Of a stretch of 8,179 nt of DNA, positions 7,167 through 8,179 are shown one piece after another (within the stretch, counting starts at the first letter, position 1; each line of letters opens with the position of its first letter). A model generated the notes under the pieces. That model did no database searches. It saw nothing but the letters and a program-made list of their open reading frames with translations, and was not told the origin of the DNA. Origin of the DNA: an uncultured Acidimicrobiales bacterium. GTDB taxonomy: Bacteria; Actinomycetota; Acidimicrobiia; Acidimicrobiales; Iamiaceae. Position numbers and translations under genes: made by a program. The DNA is taken from NCBI GenBank assembly GCA_937926025.1, contig CALANQ010000393.1, positions 1 through 8,179 of the forward strand. Reading direction: 5' to 3'.

Positions 7167-7180
7167 TGGTGGGATCACCA
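7167..7180 (+). other. Hairpin in the DUF1059 leader
   Basis: TGGTG and CACCA form a perfect 5-bp stem around a GGAT loop, ending 12 bases before the ribosome site. If the -10 box at 7148 is used, it lies in the 5' untranslated region. Its function is unknown and it could be chance. Confidence 0.3.
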
Positions 7181-7192
7181 TCCGATGCCCTG

Positions 7193-7199
7193 AGGAGGG
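7193..7199 (+). promoter_or_regulatory. Ribosome binding site deciding the DUF1059 start
   Basis: AGGAGGG, close to a perfect Shine-Dalgarno, lies 5 bases before the ATG at 7205. It argues against an in-frame GTG at 7166, which would add 13 residues unlike the family. Confidence 0.8.
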
Positions 7200-7204
7200 T
7201 TCCC

Positions 7205-7381
7205 ATGGCCCACGTGCTCGCCTGTGGCGACGTCATCACCGGGTGCAGCGCCGTGCTGTCCGGTCCGACCGAGAGCGATCTGCTGCAGCAGGTCGCCGAC
7301 CACGCCGAGGCGGACCACGGCATCACCGACATCACGCCCGATGTCCTGGAGGCGGTCCGGGCCGCCATCCGCCGGGACTGA
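7205..7381 (+). CDS. DUF1059 family small protein
   Basis: 58 residues, the typical length for this family of unknown function. It has the family hallmarks: a CGDVITGC segment near the N-terminus, a TESDLLQQVADHAEADHG helix and a C-terminal VLEAVRAAIRRD helix. Cys7, Cys14, His33 and His38 (C-x6-C and H-x4-H) could bind a metal such as zinc, which is inference from spacing. There is no signal peptide or membrane segment, so it is probably cytosolic. The ATG start is fixed by the strong ribosome site. It appears to be transcribed alone: the gene on its left is divergent, and the diguanylate cyclase on its right is convergent, with only 2 bases between the two stop codons. Confidence 0.85.
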   Translation: MAHVLACGDVITGCSAVLSGPTESDLLQQVADHAEADHGITDITPDVLEAVRAAIRRD

Positions 7382-7383
7382 GC

Positions 7384-8179
7384 TCAGCGGCGAGCCTGCC
7401 GCTGCTTCTTCTGGGTGTACATGCGGTCGTCGGCCCGAGCGATCAGGTCGGCGCAGCTGGCGTTGGGATCGCCCAGCTCCACGGCCCCGACCGAAGCGCT
7501 GATGCAAAACTCGTGACCGGCGATGGCGAGCTGGAACGTGGTGGCGCTGCGGATCTGCTCCAGCATCTCGGATGGATCGGCGTCGTCGAGCTCCGGGAGC
7601 AGGGCGACGAACTCGTCCCCGCCCATGCGGGCGGCCGTGTCGCCGCTGCGCAGCGATCCGGCCAGCCGGGCCGCGAACGTGCGCAGCACGAGGTCGCCGC
7701 CGGCGTGACCGGCCCGGTCGTTGACCTCCTTGAGCCGGTCGACGTCGAGGAACAGCAGCAGGCCGCGCCCCGGGTGGCGCTCGTAGCGGGCGATGGCCAG
7801 GCGAAGGTGCTCGTCGAGCGCCAGCCGGTTGGGCAGCCGGGTCAGCGGGTCGGTGAGCGCCAGCTGGGCCAGGTTGTCGCGGGCGGCCGACTCGGCGCCC
7901 AGCTCCCGGATCAGCGTGTAGGTGCGGACGTGCTCGTCGCACACCTCGGCCTTCACCCAGAGCTCGACGGCGACGGTGCCGCCGTCGGGGCGGACGATGC
8001 GGGTGGAGAACTGCTCGGGGACGGCCCGCCCGGTGGCGAGCCGATCGTCGACGGTGAGCGCGATCCGCTGCTCGTCACCGGGGTGGAGCAGGGCGCGGAC
8101 CGACCCGATCTCGATGAGCTCGGCGGGCGTGCGCCCGAAGATGCGTCCGGCGGCGTCGTTGGCCTGGAGGATCCGCGTG
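7384..8179 (-). CDS. PAS-GGDEF diguanylate cyclase (5' end beyond window)
   Basis: 264 residues are visible. The start lies off the right edge. The visible N-terminal part is a PAS domain (QANDAAGRIFGRTPAELIEIG, later TRIVRPDGGTVAVELWVKAEV), here lacking its beginning. A short helical linker leads to a GGDEF domain starting at LTDPLTRLPNR. It has the metal and substrate segment FLDVDRLKEVND, GHAGGD, and an intact GGDEF motif (codons 7623-7609). An RSGD inhibitory I-site lies exactly five residues upstream (7650-7639). It should therefore make cyclic di-GMP from two GTP and be product-inhibited. There is no EAL domain after it. The protein ends in a basic tail (KKQRQARR). The PAS domain presumably senses a ligand, redox or light signal, or mediates dimerisation; which one cannot be told. 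More sensory domains or membrane segments may lie upstream. Confidence 0.93.
   Translation of the reverse strand, partial: TRILQANDAAGRIFGRTPAELIEIGSVRALLHPGDEQRIALTVDDRLATGRAVPEQFSTRIVRPDGGTVAVELWVKAEVCDEHVRTYTLIRELGAESAARDNLAQLALTDPLTRLPNRLALDEHLRLAIARYERHPGRGLLLFLDVDRLKEVNDRAGHAGGDLVLRTFAARLAGSLRSGDTAARMGGDEFVALLPELDDADPSEMLEQIRSATTFQLAIAGHEFCISASVGAVELGDPNASCADLIARADDRMYTQKKQRQARR

Noticed and set aside
1..8179. CRISPR arrays, tRNA or rRNA genes, insertion sequences, phage or defence genes
   Set aside because: No regularly spaced repeats, RNA gene signatures, transposase motifs or terminal repeats were seen.

Overview
This is a very GC-rich window. GTG start codons, several possible Shine-Dalgarno sites, a Tat-type lipoprotein signal and one apparently leaderless gene suggest a high-GC Gram-positive bacterium (Actinomycetota). 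An acidimicrobial-type lineage is possible, but I cannot place it more precisely from sequence alone. Almost every base is coding. The long open frames opposite the real genes are composition artefacts.

Layout from left to right. (1) Positions 1-3063, minus strand: a two-gene unit. A predicted lipoprotein with TolB/PD40-like beta-propeller repeats is read first, from GTG 3063 to TGA 1473. Its stop overlaps the GTG start (1476) of a secreted, Tat-signal-bearing M28-fold zinc-peptidase-like protein that runs off the left edge. The lipoprotein frame is broken by an apparent one-base insertion in a run of five C (plus strand) at 2185-2189. (2) Positions 3064-3168: a divergent regulatory region with a 23-bp imperfect palindrome. 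(3) Positions 3169-4398, plus strand: a ROK-family (NagC/XylR-like) regulator with an N-terminal winged helix-turn-helix, a sugar-kinase-like fold and the ROK zinc motif. It lacks some residues expected for sugar phosphorylation.

(4) Positions 4424-7012, minus strand and convergent with the ROK gene: an 862-residue fusion of an ANL adenylating domain, a phosphopantetheine carrier domain and a polytopic acyltransferase-3 membrane domain. It looks like a one-polypeptide pathway that activates a carboxylic acid, holds it as a thioester and delivers it to or across the membrane. This is the most unusual gene in the window. (5) Positions 7013-7204: a divergent intergenic region with promoter-like and hairpin elements. 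(6) Positions 7205-7381, plus strand: a 58-residue DUF1059 protein with a Cys2His2 arrangement. (7) Positions 7384-8179, minus strand: the C-terminal part of a PAS-GGDEF diguanylate cyclase with intact GGDEF and I-site motifs; its 5' end lies beyond the window.

How the genes may work together: the ROK protein sits back to back with the lipoprotein/peptidase pair and probably controls it through the palindrome. The acyltransferase fusion and the lipoprotein/peptidase pair both act at the cell surface, but nothing shows that they share a pathway. The DUF1059 and diguanylate cyclase genes look independent of the rest.
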